In this document: positions 40,722 to 50,700 of the stretch, piece after piece
Layout: each line of letters starts with the position of its first letter
Numbering within the stretch: position 1 is the first letter of the stretch
Source: Streptococcus pseudopneumoniae
Lineage (GTDB): Bacteria; Bacillota; Bacilli; Lactobacillales; Streptococcaceae
DNA length: 64,000 nucleotides
Direction: 5' to 3'
Assembly (NCBI RefSeq): GCF_001073085.1
Contig: NZ_JVFV01000042.1
Coordinates: 1 to 64,000, forward strand
The notes under the pieces: model-generated
Databases searched by the model: none
What the model saw: only the letters and a program-made list of their open reading frames with translations
Told to the model about the DNA's origin: nothing
Made by a program: the position numbers and the translations under genes

Positions 40722-41459
40722 CTAATCTTTGTTAATTTCTTGCCAAGTTATCTTTGCCTGAGCATTGATGTCGCCATCACTTGTAACTTGGTGATTGCTG
40801 TCTAGTCCATTCAATTCGTAACTAGAAGTGATCATACCACCTGGTCGAACTTCCTTGACATATTTGAGGTTGATTTTTTTAGGAACATGATTGGTCAGAA
40901 AATCTGCTCCCATGACCTCAAAAATCCAATCTAAGTATTTGCTGTTATTGACGTGACCATTCATATCCAAGTCATAAAAACGAACGTGGTAGTCCTTGCT
41001 TATCGCTTCTTCCAGCTCTGTATATTTTGGCCCACGGACCAGTTTCTTAGAAAACTCAGATTGATAAGGAGCGACAATTTCTGGTACTACAGGATGAACC
41101 TTTCGACTCTCACGATCCATAAGGACAAAGGTAGCTACCATATGAATGATTTCTTGACCATTTTCATCATAAATAGTAAATCGGCGGTAGCAAAAAAGAC
41201 GATTATAGGTCAAGGCTTCAGTTTCAATAGTGATTTCCTCAGCAAAACGAGGCAAACGAACCACATCGATATCATAATCTGTGATAATCCAGACCAGATT
41301 ATACTGTTCTAAAACATCCTTGTCACTCACTCCCAGTTCAATTGACTGCATTCCTGATACTTGCAGGGACAACAAAATAACATCTGGCAACTTGATATGG
41401 CCATTCATATCAGCCATATCAAAAGGAATTTTCATCTTCATTTGATAAGTTAAGCCCAT
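40722..41459 (-). CDS. Acyl-ACP thioesterase
   Basis: A 245-residue double hot-dog protein of the bacterial FatA-like thioesterase family. It would release fatty acids from acyl-carrier protein, affecting the acyl pool for membrane lipids. The conserved segments [15 protein letters not shown] (near residue 14) and [17 protein letters not shown] (near residue 162) are the two hot-dog DxNxH-type repeats; the second contains the expected Asp-Asn-His catalytic set. It lies 4 bases after hemW and 10 before the HAD gene. Confidence 0.9.
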   Translation of the reverse strand: MGLTYQMKMKIPFDMADMNGHIKLPDVILLSLQVSGMQSIELGVSDKDVLEQYNLVWIITDYDIDVVRLPRFAEEITIETEALTYNRLFCYRRFTIYDENGQEIIHMVATFVLMDRESRKVHPVVPEIVAPYQSEFSKKLVRGPKYTELEEAISKDYHVRFYDLDMNGHVNNSKYLDWIFEVMGADFLTNHVPKKINLKYVKEVRPGGMITSSYELNGLDSNHQVTSDGDINAQAKITWQEINKD

Positions 41460-41463
41460 AATT

Positions 41464-42594
41464 TTACTCCAATATAAATCGTTCTGCTACTGTATCTCCT
41501 AAAAAGAGACCTTTTTTTGTCATTCGTATTTGTTGACCTTCTACTTGTAAAAAACCTTGATGACACAAATCTCTTACAACTTGACCATATAAATTTTCAA
41601 AAGATGTACCAAATTTTTCTTCGAATCTTGTTTTTGAAACTCCTGACTTCTTGCGAAGGCCGAGAAACATCTCTTCTTCCATTTGTTCCCTTAGACTCAG
41701 GTGTTCTTCATTGATACGAGCACTTCCCTCTTCTACCGCCTTTAAATAATGGCGAATCGGACCATGGTTTTTATAGCGAACACCGTTTACATAGCCAGAT
41801 GCCCCCGCACCGATACCATAATACTCGGCATTATCCCAGTACATGAGATTATGTCGACTTTCAAAGCCTGGCTTAGAAAAATTAGAAATTTCATAGTGCT
41901 CAAAGCCAGCTTTTTCTAGCTCGGAAATGATATACTCAAACATCTCTGCTTCTAATTCTTCCTTAGGAAGAGGTAATTTCCCGCGTCTCATACGGTTCAT
42001 AAAGACCGTATGATTTTCCAAAATCAAACTATAGAGGCTCATATGAGGAATATCAAGGGCAATAGCCTTGGCAACATTATCCCTAACCTGATCCATGGTC
42101 TGACCAGGAAGTGCGTAAATTAAGTCAATAGAGATATTATCAAAACCAGCTAGTTTAAGGCGATCGATATTTTCATAAATATCCTTTTCCGTATGACTAC
42201 GCCCAATCTTTTTCAGCATTTTGTCATCAAAGGTCTGAACTCCTAGTGATACACGATTAACTGCAGAATTTTGCAAGACAGCAATCTTATCAGCATCCAG
42301 GTCACCAGGATTAGCCTCAATGGTCAACTCTTCCAACATTGATAAGTCCAGATTTTTAGTCAATCCTTCTAACAAAACTTCCAATTGAGAAGCAGACAAG
42401 GCTGTCGGTGTCCCACCACCAATATAGAGTGTACGCAATTTGTGAATGTCATAAGAATGAAATTCTTGCAGTAGATGCTCTAGATAGCTGTCTACTGGCT
42501 GATTTTTAATAAAGACCTTGGAAAAGTCACAATAATAACAAATTTGTGTGCAAAATGGTATGTGCACGTAGGCTGATGTCGGTTTCTTCTGCAT
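41464..42594 (-). CDS. hemW: Radical SAM heme chaperone HemW-like protein
   Basis: A 376-residue radical SAM protein. The cluster motif is Cys15, Cys19 and Cys22 in PFCTQICYYCDFSK, followed by YIGGGTPTALS and a C-terminal HemN-like domain. It was long annotated as oxygen-independent coproporphyrinogen oxidase, but it lacks the HemN residue pattern, and Lactococcus HemW is a heme chaperone. Streptococci of this group make no heme, which also favours a heme-handling role. It is first in an operon with the thioesterase gene. Confidence 0.9.
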   Translation of the reverse strand: MQKKPTSAYVHIPFCTQICYYCDFSKVFIKNQPVDSYLEHLLQEFHSYDIHKLRTLYIGGGTPTALSASQLEVLLEGLTKNLDLSMLEELTIEANPGDLDADKIAVLQNSAVNRVSLGVQTFDDKMLKKIGRSHTEKDIYENIDRLKLAGFDNISIDLIYALPGQTMDQVRDNVAKAIALDIPHMSLYSLILENHTVFMNRMRRGKLPLPKEELEAEMFEYIISELEKAGFEHYEISNFSKPGFESRHNLMYWDNAEYYGIGAGASGYVNGVRYKNHGPIRHYLKAVEEGSARINEEHLSLREQMEEEMFLGLRKKSGVSKTRFEEKFGTSFENLYGQVVRDLCHQGFLQVEGQQIRMTKKGLFLGDTVAERFILE

Positions 42595-42627
42595 AGTATT
42601 TATTATACCACAAAGAGTTCACTCAAG

Positions 42628-42672
42628 AAAAAAATCACCATTCTTGATTTTCTAGAAAACAAAGAATGGTGA
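42628..42672 (-). terminator. Terminator of the hprK-lgt-DUF948-YtxH operon
   Basis: TCACCATTCTT and AAGAATGGTGA make an 11-base perfect stem (arms 42635-42645 and 42662-42672). On the minus strand a run of seven T's follows. Confidence 0.85.
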
Positions 42673-42679
42673 CTCTATT

Positions 42680-43075
42680 TTAATTTTCTTGAAGCTCAAT
42701 GACAATTTCTTGACCATTTTCTTTTTCTTCCACAACTACTTTTTCTTCCAGTTGTGATTTAAAATGATTCAAGGTTTCTTTTGAAGCTTCAGTCGCTTGT
42801 TGAGCATGATATTTTGCTTTATCCAAGACAGTGTCAAGAGTAATTTCCCCAGATTCAATCTGATCTTTTGTTTTAAGAACAAATTCTTTGGTTTGTTCTT
42901 TGACATCCGTTAATTTTTCACAAACCTGCTCTTTCGCATACTCAGGATCTTCTTTTAGATCTTCTAAAAATTCTTGTGCTTGGCTTCTAACTTGTTTTCC
43001 TTTGTCACTAGTTAGAAACAAGGCAGCTGCAACACCTGAAACAGTTCCTAAAAGGATAGATGATAGTTTTCCCAT
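42680..43075 (-). CDS. YtxH-domain membrane-associated protein
   Basis: A 131-residue protein: a short N-terminal hydrophobic helix (SSILLGTVSGVAAALFLTSDKG, residues 4-25) followed by a long charged, helical, glutamate-rich domain. This is the YtxH layout, found in Gram-positive stress-induced proteins of unknown action. It lies 15 bases after the DUF948 gene, with which YtxH genes are commonly paired, and closes the hprK-lgt operon before a strong terminator. Confidence 0.85.
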   Translation of the reverse strand: MGKLSSILLGTVSGVAAALFLTSDKGKQVRSQAQEFLEDLKEDPEYAKEQVCEKLTDVKEQTKEFVLKTKDQIESGEITLDTVLDKAKYHAQQATEASKETLNHFKSQLEEKVVVEEKENGQEIVIELQEN

Positions 43076-43090
43076 TAGTCAACTCCTTTT

Positions 43091-43474
43091 TTATTTTTTA
43101 AAAAATTTACTTGCAACACGAATGGCAGATAAACCTGCACCAGTTTTTATAGTTTTTGATCCAGCAGATGATGCTTTTTTACTCAAAACACGTGCTTGCT
43201 CATTTAGGTCAGAAACAGAAACAGAAAGATCTGCAACAGCTGTAAAGAGGGGATCAATTGTAGCAACTTTGACATTGATATCATCAACAAGAACGTTGAC
43301 TTTTGTAAGCAATTCATTTGTTTGATGAAGAGTTACATCTACATCTGATGTTAAAGTTTTAACAGTTTTTTCAGTTTCATCAATTACACGACCAACTTTT
43401 TGAAGGGTAATAATCAGATAAACTAAAAATACAACCAAGGCAATTGCCACAATAATATAAGCCACTTCTAACAT
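43091..43474 (-). CDS. DUF948-family membrane protein
   Basis: A 127-residue protein with one N-terminal membrane helix (about residues 3-25) and a coiled-coil domain rich in V, D and T (heptad-like VDETEKTVKTLTSDVDVTLHQ). DUF948 members are paired with YtxH genes across Firmicutes, as here. No function is established. It is separated from lgt by one base and from YtxH by 15, so it is translationally coupled to lgt. Confidence 0.85.
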   Translation of the reverse strand: MLEVAYIIVAIALVVFLVYLIITLQKVGRVIDETEKTVKTLTSDVDVTLHQTNELLTKVNVLVDDINVKVATIDPLFTAVADLSVSVSDLNEQARVLSKKASSAGSKTIKTGAGLSAIRVASKFFKK

Positions 43475-43475
43475 T

Positions 43476-44264
43476 TTAATTCTCCTTTTTTACATTATAA
43501 AATGGTGCTTTTTTCCGATTTTGATAAAAGATGATATAAATACCAAGGCCAATCAATAGCGCGGACAACCACTGGGATACTCGGAGTCCAAAGAACATGA
43601 GACTATCCGTACGCATACCCTCGATAATCATACGTCCAAATCCGTACCAAATTAGATAAAAGGCAGTGATATGACCACGACGCACGCTCTTTAATCGACG
43701 TCTAAAAACGACAATCAAGACAAAACCGATCAGATTCCAGATAGATTCGTATAAGAAGGTTGGTTGACGATAGGAGCCATCAATATACATCTGATTCTTA
43801 ATGAAACCAGGTAAGTAATCAAGATTTTCAACGACTGCTCCATAAGCTTCTTGGTTAAAAAAGTTTCCCCAACGACCTAGACTCTGAGCAATCATGACGC
43901 TCGGAGCTGCAATATCTAAGAAATCCCAAGTATTGATTAATTTGCGGTCAGCAAAGATATAGAGAACAATTGCTCCAGTAATTAAACCACCATAAATCGC
44001 AAGACCACCATTCCAAATAGCAAAAATCTCTCCCAGATGTTGGCTATAGTAATCAAATCTAAAAATAACATAGTAGAGTCTAGCACCAATGATGGATAAA
44101 GGAAAGGCAATTAAGATGAAGTCCAAAATATCATCAGATAAAATCTTCTTTTTAGGCGCTTCTTTACTGGCAAGATATACCGCTAACACAAGACCTGAAA
44201 CGATGCAGAGTGCATACCATCTAACAGCTAAAGGACCAATTTGAAAAGCGATTGGATCAATCAT
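43476..44264 (-). CDS. lgt: Prolipoprotein diacylglyceryl transferase
   Basis: A 262-residue membrane enzyme with about seven helices that attaches diacylglycerol to the lipobox cysteine, the first step of lipoprotein maturation. The Lgt signature [13 protein letters not shown] (near residue 131) contains the arginine and glutamate that contact phosphatidylglycerol, and the [18 protein letters not shown] segment (near residue 83) precedes it. Its start overlaps the hprK stop by 8 bases, an order conserved in streptococci. Targets in this window are PstS and AatB. Confidence 0.97.
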   Translation of the reverse strand: MIDPIAFQIGPLAVRWYALCIVSGLVLAVYLASKEAPKKKILSDDILDFILIAFPLSIIGARLYYVIFRFDYYSQHLGEIFAIWNGGLAIYGGLITGAIVLYIFADRKLINTWDFLDIAAPSVMIAQSLGRWGNFFNQEAYGAVVENLDYLPGFIKNQMYIDGSYRQPTFLYESIWNLIGFVLIVVFRRRLKSVRRGHITAFYLIWYGFGRMIIEGMRTDSLMFFGLRVSQWLSALLIGLGIYIIFYQNRKKAPFYNVKKEN

Positions 44265-45192
44265 CTTTCACCTCGTTCTTTGCAATCAGATTTGTCAATC
44301 TTTCTTCAAATAGTCGAGTAGCATCAAAGCCCATTTCCTTAGCACGATAATTCATCGCTGCTGCTTCGATAACGACAGAAATATTACGTCCTGTTTTTAC
44401 AGGAATGCGGATACGTGGAATAGCTACTCCAGAAATCTCCAATTCCTCAGCATTATTGCCTAGGCGATCAAAAGTCTTTTGCGTGTCATAATTTTCTAGA
44501 TAGACAGCCAACTGAACTTGTGAAGAATCCTTAACTGCACTGGCACCATAAAGACTCATCACATCTATAATACCAACACCACGAATCTCAAGTAAATGCT
44601 TCAAGATTTCAGCTGGTTCACCCCAGAGAGTCATTTCATCCTTAGCAAAGATATCTACACGGTCATCAGCCACCAAACGGTGTCCTCGTTTCACGAGTTC
44701 TAGACCTGTCTCACTCTTACCAATACCACTGTCACCCTGGATTAACACACCCATCCCATAGATGTCCATCAAGACACCATGTACACTTTCACGCTCAGCC
44801 AAACGAGAATCTAGGTAACTTGACAATTCACCAGACAGACGACTTGTTGCTGTACGACTTGTTAAAATAGCGATTTTACATTCTCTAGCGGCCTTTAGCA
44901 TTTCCTCTGGAACCACTAAACCACGCGCAACAATAACTGCAGGTGTTTCCGGTTGGAACAATTTTTTCAATACCTGGTAGCGGTTATGAGAAGACATGCT
45001 AATCAGATAAGACCACTCTTTCATCCCCAATAGTTGAATCCGCTCTGGGGTATAGTAGTCAAAATAGCCTGTCATTTCGAGACCTGGACGACAAATATCG
45101 CCCGTATTGATTTCCTTTTCAAGTAATTCTGGCTCACCATAGACAATATCTAGTCTGAGCTTATCAATCACTTCTTTGACTAAAACCGACAT
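44257..45192 (-). CDS. hprK: HPr kinase/phosphorylase
   Basis: A 311-residue enzyme that phosphorylates HPr on Ser46 when glycolytic intermediates are high and reverses this when phosphate rises, thereby controlling carbon catabolite repression through CcpA. The P-loop GDSGIGKS is at residues 153-160, His139 and Asp177-178 (VADDRVD) are the expected catalytic residues, and a conserved C-terminal signature contains [13 protein letters not shown]. The start at 45192 follows AAGGAGAAAATT; the frame to 45207 lacks a ribosome-binding site. It is first of the operon with lgt, DUF948 and YtxH genes. Confidence 0.97.
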   Translation of the reverse strand: MSVLVKEVIDKLRLDIVYGEPELLEKEINTGDICRPGLEMTGYFDYYTPERIQLLGMKEWSYLISMSSHNRYQVLKKLFQPETPAVIVARGLVVPEEMLKAARECKIAILTSRTATSRLSGELSSYLDSRLAERESVHGVLMDIYGMGVLIQGDSGIGKSETGLELVKRGHRLVADDRVDIFAKDEMTLWGEPAEILKHLLEIRGVGIIDVMSLYGASAVKDSSQVQLAVYLENYDTQKTFDRLGNNAEELEISGVAIPRIRIPVKTGRNISVVIEAAAMNYRAKEMGFDATRLFEERLTNLIAKNEVKDD

Positions 45193-45328
45193 AATTTTCT
45201 CCTTCAATCGAGTTCTCCCTACTATTATATCAAATTGTAGTAGGAAGTTTATGTTTTTAACAGTGTTTGGGGTATTACTTTAAAATTAATTATAAAAAGC
45301 TTCAATAAGTACGTCTTCTAGTACTTTG

Positions 45329-46303
45329 TTAAATCAGTTGAGCCAAATCTTCCGCAAATCGATCAACATCTATCACCAAGTCCCTCCCTGATTTTTCTAT
45401 GTGAATTCTTGGAAGTTCTTTTGTGAGTATTCGGTTTGCATCAGCCATATCTTGTGGATAGACATAGAACTGTTGTCCTTGTGGAAACTGATTTTGAACT
45501 TGCCATTTTTCAAAATCTTGCATAAAAGTCTTATGAGATGGCATCCTGACTGCTTCAAATAAGGCATGATCAAAGAATCTTAACAACTGATAAAGACCAT
45601 GAACCTCATCAGCAAAGCATTTATCAATCTTGTCACAGGGATAACCCCGTCTCTGATAAGCACAACATAAGTTTTGTAAAGCCATGCTTAGCCCATCTAC
45701 ATCCTTTCGTACTAAACTTATAAAGTACAGAACTGAAAATTCTTCCATACCTGTTCTTTTTTTCTTCTCTAGAAACTGTTGTGCCAGTATGAGAGCCTCA
45801 GACACTCTGTCTTCATCTTGATAATAAAGAGCATATAACAGATTGATGACATTTTCTGGATAATAGGTTCCTTTCAAAAAGGGTAAGTCTTCTGGAATGA
45901 AAGATGGAATGAAAGATGAAATGACTGAAAAATCATTACAAGCAAAACAGTTAAATAATCCTCTCAAAATTCTAGCTGTATAGATTGTCCCACTTGCAAG
46001 CAAACCGCCTTTAATTAACTCTACTCTTCCTGTTTACCACAAAGCATTATTTAACAGATTATAGTCTCCATCTAAAAATGATACATAATATGAAAAATAC
46101 TTGATATCATCTAACAATAAACTACTGTACAACTTTGTCCTTAAAATATCATCGGAAATTACTTTCTAATTGTTCAAATACTTCTCAAATATTTTTTGGT
46201 TCGACTCTTCGAATTCTAGCAAATTTATCGGATCAGAATAATAGCCCCAATCTTTAAAATGATTTTCACGCATCTTTTGATATTCTTTTACATACTCTCT
46301 CAT
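45329..46303 (-). pseudogene. Imm49-like protein gene, broken by two nonsense codons
   Basis: Reading the minus strand from an ATG at 46303 (preceded by AGAGGAAA) gives one frame of 324 codons to 45329, interrupted by TAG at 46166-46168 (codon 46) and TAA at 46034-46036 (codon 90). The sense segments between and after them are compositionally protein-like (MREYVKEYQKMRENHF, then YYVSFLDGDYNLLNNALW, then GGLLASGTIYTARILRGLF). The C-terminal 225 codons are intact and could start at TTG 46003. The all-helical layout resembles Imm49-type immunity proteins, an assignment made with low certainty. No toxin gene is nearby. Confidence 0.6.
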
Positions 46304-46332
46304 AAGAACCACTTTCCTCTATCTACTGTACT

Positions 46333-46356
46333 AAAAAAGACTAGATCTCTCTAGCC
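46333..46356 (-). terminator. rpsU terminator
   Basis: On the minus strand GGCTAGA and TCTAGTC form a seven-base stem (one G-T) around GAGA, followed by TTTTTT. It lies about 12 bases past the rpsU stop. Confidence 0.75.
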
Positions 46357-46367
46357 TTTCTTATTAA

Positions 46368-46544
46368 TTAGAATTTTTTACGTTTACGAGCTGCTTCTGA
46401 TTTACGTTTACGTTTTACAGAAGGTTTTTCATAGAATTCACGTTTGCGTGTTTCTTGAAGAGTACCAGCTTTAGTAACTGCACGTTTGAAACGACGAAGA
46501 GCATCGTCAAGAGATTCATTCTTACGTACTACTGTTTTAGACAT
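46368..46544 (-). CDS. rpsU: 30S ribosomal protein S21
   Basis: A 58-residue, strongly basic ribosomal protein ([15 protein letters not shown] at the end) that helps the small subunit base-pair with mRNA leaders. The start [20 protein letters not shown] is the family N-terminus and follows GGGAGTG; a longer frame from 46568 is rejected. A consensus promoter lies 34 bases upstream. It is downstream of nagB on the same strand but separated by 246 bases with its own promoter and terminator. Confidence 0.97.
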
Positions 46545-46578
46545 TTTTTTCACTCCCTTCAAGTTCAAGATCTACTCT

Positions 46579-46607
46579 ATTTTACACGGAATGAAGAAAA
46601 TTGTCAA
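46579..46607 (-). promoter_or_regulatory. rpsU promoter
   Basis: A perfect -35 TTGACA (46602-46607), a 17-base spacer and TAAAAT (46579-46584) on the minus strand, with transcription expected about 28 bases before the start codon. The rest of the 246-base nagB-rpsU gap shows no convincing gene. Confidence 0.85.
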
Positions 46608-46814
46608 GAAAAAAATGAAATTCCCCCCAATCATTCCATTTATTTTTTAAAAAATGAGGATTATATATTCTTCTTTTCAAGGGATAATCTATCACGCACT
46701 CTTCTATTAGAACTATTGTATCACTTTCAGACAAACTGTATTCATTTTTTAAACATATCCAAACCAAAAAACCACCCAATCCATAGGATCGAATGGTCTT
46801 CAATGATTAAAATC

Positions 46815-47522
46815 TTATTTTTTTAACAAGCTGAGTGCTGCTGCATCTGCGATAATGGTCACATCTGGATGGTTTTGTAGGCTACTTGCCGGTAGACTTT
46901 CTGTCACAGGACCTTCAACAGTTCCAGCGATAGCTTCTGCTTTTGATTCACCATAAGCAAATAGAAGGATAGACTTAGCATCCAAAATGTTCTTAATCCC
47001 CATTGAGATAGCTTGTGTTGGTACATCTTCAATCTTATCAAAGAAGCGAGCATTTGCTTCAATAGTAGACTGATCAAGATCTACAAGGTGTGTTTGACTA
47101 TCAAACGGAGTTCCTGGTTCATTAAATCCAATATGTCCATTTCGGCCAATTCCCAATATTTGCAAATCAACTGGATGATCTGCAAGAATTTGGTTATAGC
47201 GTTCTACTTCTTCTTCTGCATTATCTTTTACACCACGCGGTAAAAAGCTTTCTTTGAATGGCTTTTTATTGAATAGATTTTCTTGCATAAAGTAACGGTA
47301 AGATTGAGGGTTGTCCCCATCAAGACCTACGTACTCATCCAAGTTCACACTTGTAAGATTTGAAAAATCAAGATTGCTCTCAACGATTTGTTGATAAAAT
47401 TCCAGAGGGCTACTTCCTGTTGCAAGCCCTAATGTTTGTGCACCGTTTTCCAATTTTTCTTTTAAGATATCAAAAGCAACTTTTCCACCTTCAATTGGAT
47501 TTTCCACTTGAATAACTTTCAT
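46815..47522 (-). CDS. nagB: Glucosamine-6-phosphate deaminase
   Basis: A 235-residue isomerase/deaminase converting glucosamine-6-phosphate to fructose-6-phosphate and ammonia, feeding amino sugars into glycolysis. [12 protein letters not shown] (residues 32-43) binds phosphate, Asp62 in [10 protein letters not shown] is the catalytic base and His130 in [14 protein letters not shown] takes part in ring opening. The start at 47522 follows GGAGGACAAAATT; the frame to 47537 places the start inside that site. It lies beside a NagR-type operator. Its length is typical of the short Gram-positive NagB without the allosteric extension. Confidence 0.97.
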   Translation of the reverse strand: MKVIQVENPIEGGKVAFDILKEKLENGAQTLGLATGSSPLEFYQQIVESNLDFSNLTSVNLDEYVGLDGDNPQSYRYFMQENLFNKKPFKESFLPRGVKDNAEEEVERYNQILADHPVDLQILGIGRNGHIGFNEPGTPFDSQTHLVDLDQSTIEANARFFDKIEDVPTQAISMGIKNILDAKSILLFAYGESKAEAIAGTVEGPVTESLPASSLQNHPDVTIIADAAALSLLKK

Positions 47523-47549
47523 AATTTTGTCCTCCATATTCTTTATTTC

Positions 47550-47593
47550 ATTATATGGTATAGACCAATTTTTGTCAAGTGAAAACGGTTTAT
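47550..47593 (-). promoter_or_regulatory. nagB promoter with NagR/DasR-type operator
   Basis: Consensus TTGACA (47573-47578), 17-base spacer and TATAAT (47550-47555) on the minus strand. Inside the spacer is TGGTCTATACCA (47556-47567), one base off the dre palindrome TGGTCTAGACCA bound by GntR-type NagR/DasR regulators. TGAAAACGGTTTA (plus strand 47580-47592), just upstream of the -35, resembles a partial cre site for CcpA but lacks its final CA. Confidence 0.8.
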
Positions 47594-47652
47594 TTTTATT
47601 GAAATTATAAATATACTAAACAAATCAATTAAGAGTTCTACCCTTAAGCAAA

Positions 47653-47680
47653 AAAAGAGAGGAGTTTGACGTCCTCTCTT
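47653..47680 (-). terminator. Terminator of the giant adhesin gene
   Basis: AAGAGAGGA and TCCTCTCTT form a nine-base perfect stem (arms 47655-47663 and 47672-47680) with TTTTTTT after it on the minus strand, 60 bases past the adhesin stop. Confidence 0.85.
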
Positions 47681-47739
47681 AAATCTTATATCAGAACCAC
47701 TTCCTAATTATATTTTAGAAAATGATTCTTTTTCTTATA

Positions 47740-50700
47740 TTATTTTTTACGTTTTGCAACCAAACCTAGACCTACCAGACCAAGTGCAGCACCAAGTGCA
47801 ACAAGTCCAGATTTAGATTGTTCACCAGTGTTTGGCAACTCAGGACCTTTAGGTTTTTCTGGTGTTGGTGGTGTTACTGGTGTTACTGGTGTTGGTGGTG
47901 TTGGTGGTGTTGGTGGTGTTGGCGGTGTTGGCGGTGTTGGTGGTGTTGGTGGTGTTGGTGGTGTTACTGGTGTTGGCGGTATTGGTGGTGTTGGCGGTGT
48001 TGGCGGTGTTGGTGGTGTTGGCGGCGTTGGCGGTGTTGGCGGCGTTGGCGGTGTTGGCGGTGTTGGCGGTGTTACCTTGTTGTTAAACTCAGTATCTTCA
48101 GGCATTTGTGAAGTAAGAGTCAATACTTTACCGTCCTTCGTCACAGTAACTCCAACAGTCGCTACCATCTTATCGTACTCAACTCCAGCCTCTGTACCTT
48201 TCACTTCTTCTACATGATAAATATAAGTACCTTCTTGACCACGTTTGAATTCAAGAGCTGAGAACTTGATCTTACCTTCAGCATCGTTGCTTACGGTTTC
48301 AATCACGTTACCATCTTTGTCTTTCAATACGAAGCTGAATTCACCAGCTTTCAACGCACGACCTTCCAATTTCTTCGTGAAGTTGAATTCAACCTTCACT
48401 GGGATATTAACAACACGTTTCTCAGTTGGTTTTTCTGGTTTTTCAACTGATTTCTTAGTTGGATCATATTGGTGAACAATTTGAGAAGCTGTATTTTCAA
48501 TATCTACACCTTCTTTAGCAGTTCCCTTGATACGTGCTGGAATATCAAACTTGTAGTAACGGCCAAATGCTAATTTAGCAGTGTCGATTACTTGAGTATT
48601 TTCTGCATCTCCAAGTGACTTAGTCAAGTCAGCCTTAGATGTAGCAGTAATGACACCATCCACAATTGAGATATCAAACTTAGCTGTTACATCTTCACCA
48701 GTTACTGAATCATAAGCCTTAATTTCAGATACGTTAACATCCAAGTTTTCGCTATCATATTTATCTGTAATACCAACAGATTGAATATTGTGAGCTTCAG
48801 TGAATTTAGTTGTATCTAACCATACTTGGTAAACAACCTTATCACCCTTATGGAGTGTTTGAGTATTGATATTTTGCTTTTCATTATTATCAACTTTGTC
48901 CACGTATGGATCTTTGTTGGTATCAGCTACTTTATCAGTCAACTCTTTATCATCATCAAGGAGTTTATTTCCAGTGATATCAAATTTCTCTTCATTAAGA
49001 ATATATTTCTCTGGATTGAACTCAGGAGTTTCTGGAGGAGTCACCTTGTTGTTGAACTCTTTGTCTTCTGGATCAGTTACGTTAGTGATGAGAGCTTTCG
49101 CTGTTCCGTCATGTTTAACTTCTACAGTTACTACTGCTTTCATCTCATCATAAGTGACAGTTCCATCAGTACCTTTCACTTCTTCAACAGTGTAGTTGTG
49201 AACGCCTGCTTGTTCTTTCTTGAATTCGATAGCTGAGAACTTAACGTTTCCAGATGCATCGTTCGTTACAGTTTCAACAACTCTACCTGTTGAATCTTTA
49301 AGGACGAAGCTAAATTCGTTCGCTTTCAATTCACGGCCTTCAAGTTTCTTAGTGAAGTTGAAGGATACTTCAACTGGTACGCTGTTCACACGTTTTTCAG
49401 TTGGTTTTTCAGGTTTTTCAACTTTCTTAGTTGTTGGGTTGTAATAGTTTACAACTTGAGCCGCAGTATTTTCGATATCTGCACCAGCTGCCACATCAGC
49501 TTTCACTGTTGTTGGGATGTCAAACTTGTAGTAACGTCCGAAGGCGAACTTAGTTGTATCGATCACTTGAGTGTTTTCTGCATCGCCAAGTGACTTGGTG
49601 AAGCCAGCTTTAAGGGTTGCAGTGATCACACCATTGTTCACAGCGATATCGAATTTAGCTGTGACATCATCACCTGTTACTGAATCGTAGGCTTTGATCT
49701 TAGTAGCGTCAAGATCCAACTTAGTTTCATCGTAGTCATCTGAGATTCCTACTGATTGGATGTTGTCCTTGTTAGCTGCGTCAAATTTAGTTGTATCCAA
49801 CCATACTTGGTAAACCAACTTGTCGCCACGTTTCACAGTCTTCGTATTCAAGTTTTGAGCTTCGTTGTTTGATGCATCGTCCGCATATGGGTTCGCATTG
49901 GTATCTGCGACCTTGTCTGTCAACTCTTTATCGTCATCAACGAGCTTGTCACCAGTGATATCGAATTTCTCTTCAGAAACAACGTATTTCTCTGGTTGGA
50001 ACTTAGGAGTTTCTGGTGGAGTTACGCGGTTGTTGAACTCTTTATCAGAGATGTCGCCAACAGTTGCTACAAGAACTTTAGCCGTTCCATCGTGAGAAAC
50101 AGTGACTGTTACAACAGCCTTCATATTGTCATATGTAACGGTTGAGTCTGTACCAGCAACTTCTACTACTTTGTAACGGTAAACACCGAGATCATTGTTT
50201 GTGTATTTAAGGCTAGTGAATTTAATCTTACCATCCTTATCATTAGTTACTGTTTCAAGAACATTGAATTCATCATCGTCTAACAATTGGAAAGTAAACT
50301 CATTCGCTTTCAATTCACGACCTTCAAGTTTCTTAGTGAAGTTGAAGGATACTTCAACTGGTACGCTGTTCACACGTTTTTCAGTTGGTTTGCTTGGTTT
50401 TTCAACAGTCTTGCTTACTGGGTTGTAGTAGTTGACTACTTGAGCCGCAGTATTTTCGATATCTGCACCAGCTACAACATCGTCTTTCACTGTTGTTGGG
50501 ATATCAAATTTATAGTAACGTCCGAATTCGAATTTAGTAGTATCGATAACTTGCGTGTTTTCTGCATCGCCAAGTGACTTCGTGAAGCCAGCTTTCAAGT
50601 TAGCAGAGATCACACCGTTGTTCACAGCGATATCGAATTTATCAGTTACTTCTGCACCTGTTACAGAGTCGTAGGCTTTGATGTCAGCTGCATTAAGATT

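Noticed and set aside
46582..46803. 73-codon minus-strand frame between nagB and rpsU
   Set aside because: It begins at TTG without a ribosome-binding site, runs through the rpsU promoter and resembles no known family.
47818..48217. Plus-strand open frames with long Gly-Val-Gly or Trp-Cys-Trp repeats
   Set aside because: They are the antisense of the PPT-coding stalk. The repeat keeps several frames open by composition, and there is no ribosome-binding site or promoter.
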